DNA from: Medicago truncatula
Taxonomy: Eukaryota; Streptophyta; Magnoliopsida; Fabales; Fabaceae
Direction: 5' to 3'
DNA: 64,000 nucleotides
Assembly (NCBI RefSeq): GCF_003473485.1
Contig: NC_053046.1
Coordinates: 3,234,001-3,298,000 of the forward strand
A program made the translations under genes and the position numbers. A model generated the notes under the pieces. That model was not told the origin of the DNA. It saw only the letters and a program-made list of their open reading frames with translations, and ran no database searches. Below, one piece after another: positions 61,838 through 64,000 of this stretch. Numbering within the stretch: position 1 is the stretch's first letter; every line of letters begins with the position of its first letter.

Positions 61838-63098
61838 CATATTTAAACTAAAACAACAAAGGGTCCCAAACTTAATCAATGTCCAAAATATATTTGTAAT
61901 ACTAATGTAGACAACATAGGTTTTTCAAAGGATAAAAATAATTGATAGGTTAATTAAATGTACTAAACAAAAAACTTAAAATAAAATAAATGTATTATAT
62001 ATATTGTAAAATAATATATATTTTTAAATTAATTAATAAATAAATTTTTTTTTTAAATATTTTTTTTATCATTTACAATTATAATAACTAAATCTTATTC
62101 ATCAAAAGTGTAGGCAAATCAAATTTTAGTTTTTGTATTACTCATAATAGTGTCCTTCGAAAAAATTTACTCATTGAATATTAATTATTTTTTACGATAA
62201 AATATAAAAAAAATTATTATGATCCTTATAAACAACGAAATGATATTTTTTTATGAATTGATAATATATATTTTCTAAAATAGTAAAGTAGATAAATAGC
62301 TATTTATTTCATAAAATTGATAGTTATTTTATTGATTTAAGAAGCAAGTGTATTGACATACCTTAATTTATAGTGTAATATAGAAGCTCTCACAAAATAA
62401 ACATATTAAATTCACTAGAAAATGTGTAAATATTATAATTAGGAAAAATTACACTTTTAGTCCCTCAACTTAATTTCAGGTAACAGTTTGGTCCTTTATC
62501 TTTTTTATTCATTTCAATTTGATCCTTTTTGTCCATTTTCATATGAATTTTTAAGTTTAAAATTCATGATTTTATTTTCTTATGGTCTTTCAATCTTCAA
62601 ATCTATGATCCTCGTCTATGTTTGCATAAGAATATTAGATTTGAAGCTTGAAAATGTATATAAAAATGGACAAAAAGGACCAAATTGAAATGAAAAAAAG
62701 ATAAATGACCAAACTGTTACTTAAAATTAAGTTAAGGGACTAAAAGTGTAATTTTGCCTTATAATTATAATACAAGGAAATCCCCCATTAATTTATTTAT
62801 TTTTAAATAAAAATACTAAAAACTAATAATAGTATAAAATTTATGAGTAATATTTTTATAATTAATTTTACTTTAAGTATCTCATTTTGTATATTAATTC
62901 AAGATATTTTTTATTTGTACTGGTTTCTTGTATTTTTGAGTACTTTGGAGTTATGGGAAAAGAATAAAAAATTGTAGAAGAACAAAAATAAAAGAAGTGT
63001 ACGAAGTGTCAGTGGTACTACTACTGTACTAGGATAATAAAAAGGAGTTTTAAAAGGAAGTCCGGTGCCGTTTGGGTTTGATTTCTGGAGAGAAGAGA
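61838..63098. other. Intergenic DNA upstream of the 63-kb gene
   Basis: Very AT-rich. Apart from the MITE at 62442-62758 nothing could be supported. The last few hundred bases should contain the promoter of the next gene. Confidence 0.4.
62442..62758. mobile_element. Mutator-like MITE, 9-bp TSD
   Basis: Termini ggaaaaattacacttttagt and its near-complement actaaaagtgtaattttgcc are flanked by perfect ttataatta duplications (62433-62441, 62759-62767). Inverted similarity extends about 90 bp inward. It lies about 340 bp upstream of the next gene's start. Confidence 0.9.
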
Positions 63099-63484
63099 AT
63101 GTTTGTTGAAATAAAAAACATGAACTCAATTTCTTCTTCTTCTTCTTCTTCTTATTCATCATCAACCAAAGTGATGAATAAGCCACTTTCCCAATCATCA
63201 CTTTTCAGTCTCCGATACTACAACTGCAACTGCAACTGCAACAACATCTCTTCATCTTCAATTCCTTTTCATTCAAACTTCCCACCTAATAATAGTATGC
63301 ACTTTCTTCTCTCATTGTTTTTTTTTTTTTTTTTACAAATAGTACATGATTGTTTGTTTGTTATTCTGTGCTTTTTTCAGTTCGGTTGGCGGTGGTTTCG
63401 AGCTCCAGACTTCCTCTGAAATGTGCTTCTTCATCCACTAACTTCTCCGATCCCACACCGAATCACTCTTCTCACCCCACCAAG
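63099..63484 (+). CDS. Probable plastid-targeted protein, first two exons only
   Basis: Exon 1 is 63099-63294 (or from the in-frame ATG at 63120) and exon 2 is 63381-63484, joined in frame with a gtatgc donor and a tttttcag acceptor. About 100 residues are visible: a serine run, basic residues, few acidic ones, YYNCNCNCNN, and LAVVSSSRLPLKCASSS. This is the composition of a chloroplast transit peptide with a possible cleavage site near LKCASS. A gtacga donor follows at 63485 and the rest lies beyond the window, so the function cannot be named. Confidence 0.65.
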
Positions 63485-63613
63485 GTACGACTACGTATCA
63501 CTCAACTAACACCGACATGATTATTGATTGAATCAAGTTCAAAGTAATTCTTTTATTTCGTGGGAAAAAGCTAGAAAACTATTTATTAGTAATTTAGTAC
63601 GGCATAACTTCCT

Positions 63614-63740
63614 AATCCCTCTTGTCCCATATATAAGTTAAATTTGGATCAATAAAATTCTCATGTACTTGGTCTAAATTTTTAACTAGATACATCAATT
63701 TTGTTTGATCCAACTTTCTCTTATATATCTAAGGGGGAGA
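63614..63740. mobile_element. Degenerate Stowaway-like MITE
   Basis: tccctcttgtcccatatata and, inverted, ctcccccttagatatataag flank an AT-rich core, inside an intron of the 63-kb gene. The ends are imperfect. Confidence 0.45.
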
Positions 63741-63908
63741 AACTATCTTGAATGTATGCAATAAAATTCACAATTGTGTGTCAGTGTAAATTACTAGTAT
63801 AAGTAAAGGGGCAGCACTTACTAATTTTAATGATATTATTCGTAAAATACTTTTAAATTAATTTAGATTTTACTTTTTAATTACTTCTTTTATTAGTATG
63901 AATTATTG

Positions 63909-64000
63909 CCTGTTTGGATTGACTTATTTAAACTTATCTACTGATTTAAGCACTTATGAAAACAGCTTATGACATCTTCATAAGCTCTTTTTAGTTTATT
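63909..64000. mobile_element. Left end of a tgtttggat MITE, cut by the window edge
   Basis: cctgtttggattgacttatt, agcacttatgaaaacagctt and cataagctctttttagttt match the family at 11155 and 38886. Confidence 0.5.

Overview
The window is plant nuclear DNA, most likely from a legume of the Medicago/Trifolium/pea group. Reasons: GT-AG introns, AT-rich spacers, dense miniature transposons, Au-type and other tRNA-derived SINEs, and legume-type L1 LINE tails. The species call is an inference. There are no bacterial operons, CRISPR arrays or credible tRNA/rRNA genes.

Region 1 (0.8-27.5 kb) is a tandem cluster of subtilisin-like serine proteases (SBT, family S8), all on the minus strand. Four intronless genes look intact (stops at 1890, 7008, 13643, 22440; about 748-756 aa), each with a TATA box just upstream of its likely start. 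Three subtilase relics lie between or beside them (827-1183, 6045-6190, 27385-27522). The array grew by direct block duplication: 0.83-4.6 kb matches 6.0-9.6 kb, and 10.4-16.3 kb matches 19.9-25.0 kb. The larger block also carries a plus-strand decayed gene of unknown identity and a hairpin MITE. Gene 1 is a mosaic: its promoter and first ~157 codons match gene 4, and the rest matches genes 2 and 3. A broken F-box gene at 17.3-18.1 kb is joined to a copy of the unknown gene's promoter.

Region 2 (26-34.5 kb) is a transposon nest. Harbinger-like elements, a Stowaway MITE, SINE pieces and a solo LTR sit inside one another. A duplicated segment follows, interrupted by a 1.2-kb insert with a 280-codon acidic ORF.

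Region 3 (34.5-64 kb) holds conventional single-copy genes: a 17-exon TPX2-like microtubule protein gene (minus, 34.58-39.78 kb); a four-exon ACS10-type aminotransferase-like gene (plus, 45.77-48.75 kb) lacking the PLP lysine; a convergent LRR receptor-like pseudokinase of the At1g12460/At1g62950 type (minus, 49.29-52.07 kb); a TVP38/TMEM64-family membrane protein (minus, 56.08-57.66 kb); and the first two exons of a probable plastid protein running off the right edge (plus, from 63.10 kb). A 3.3-kb CACTA element, two LINE-type insertions and several Mutator-like MITEs with 9-bp target duplications fill the spacers.

The strongest biological leads are the convergent pair of an aminotransferase-like pseudoenzyme and a receptor pseudokinase, and the mosaic history of the subtilase array. 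No clearly new multi-gene system was seen.
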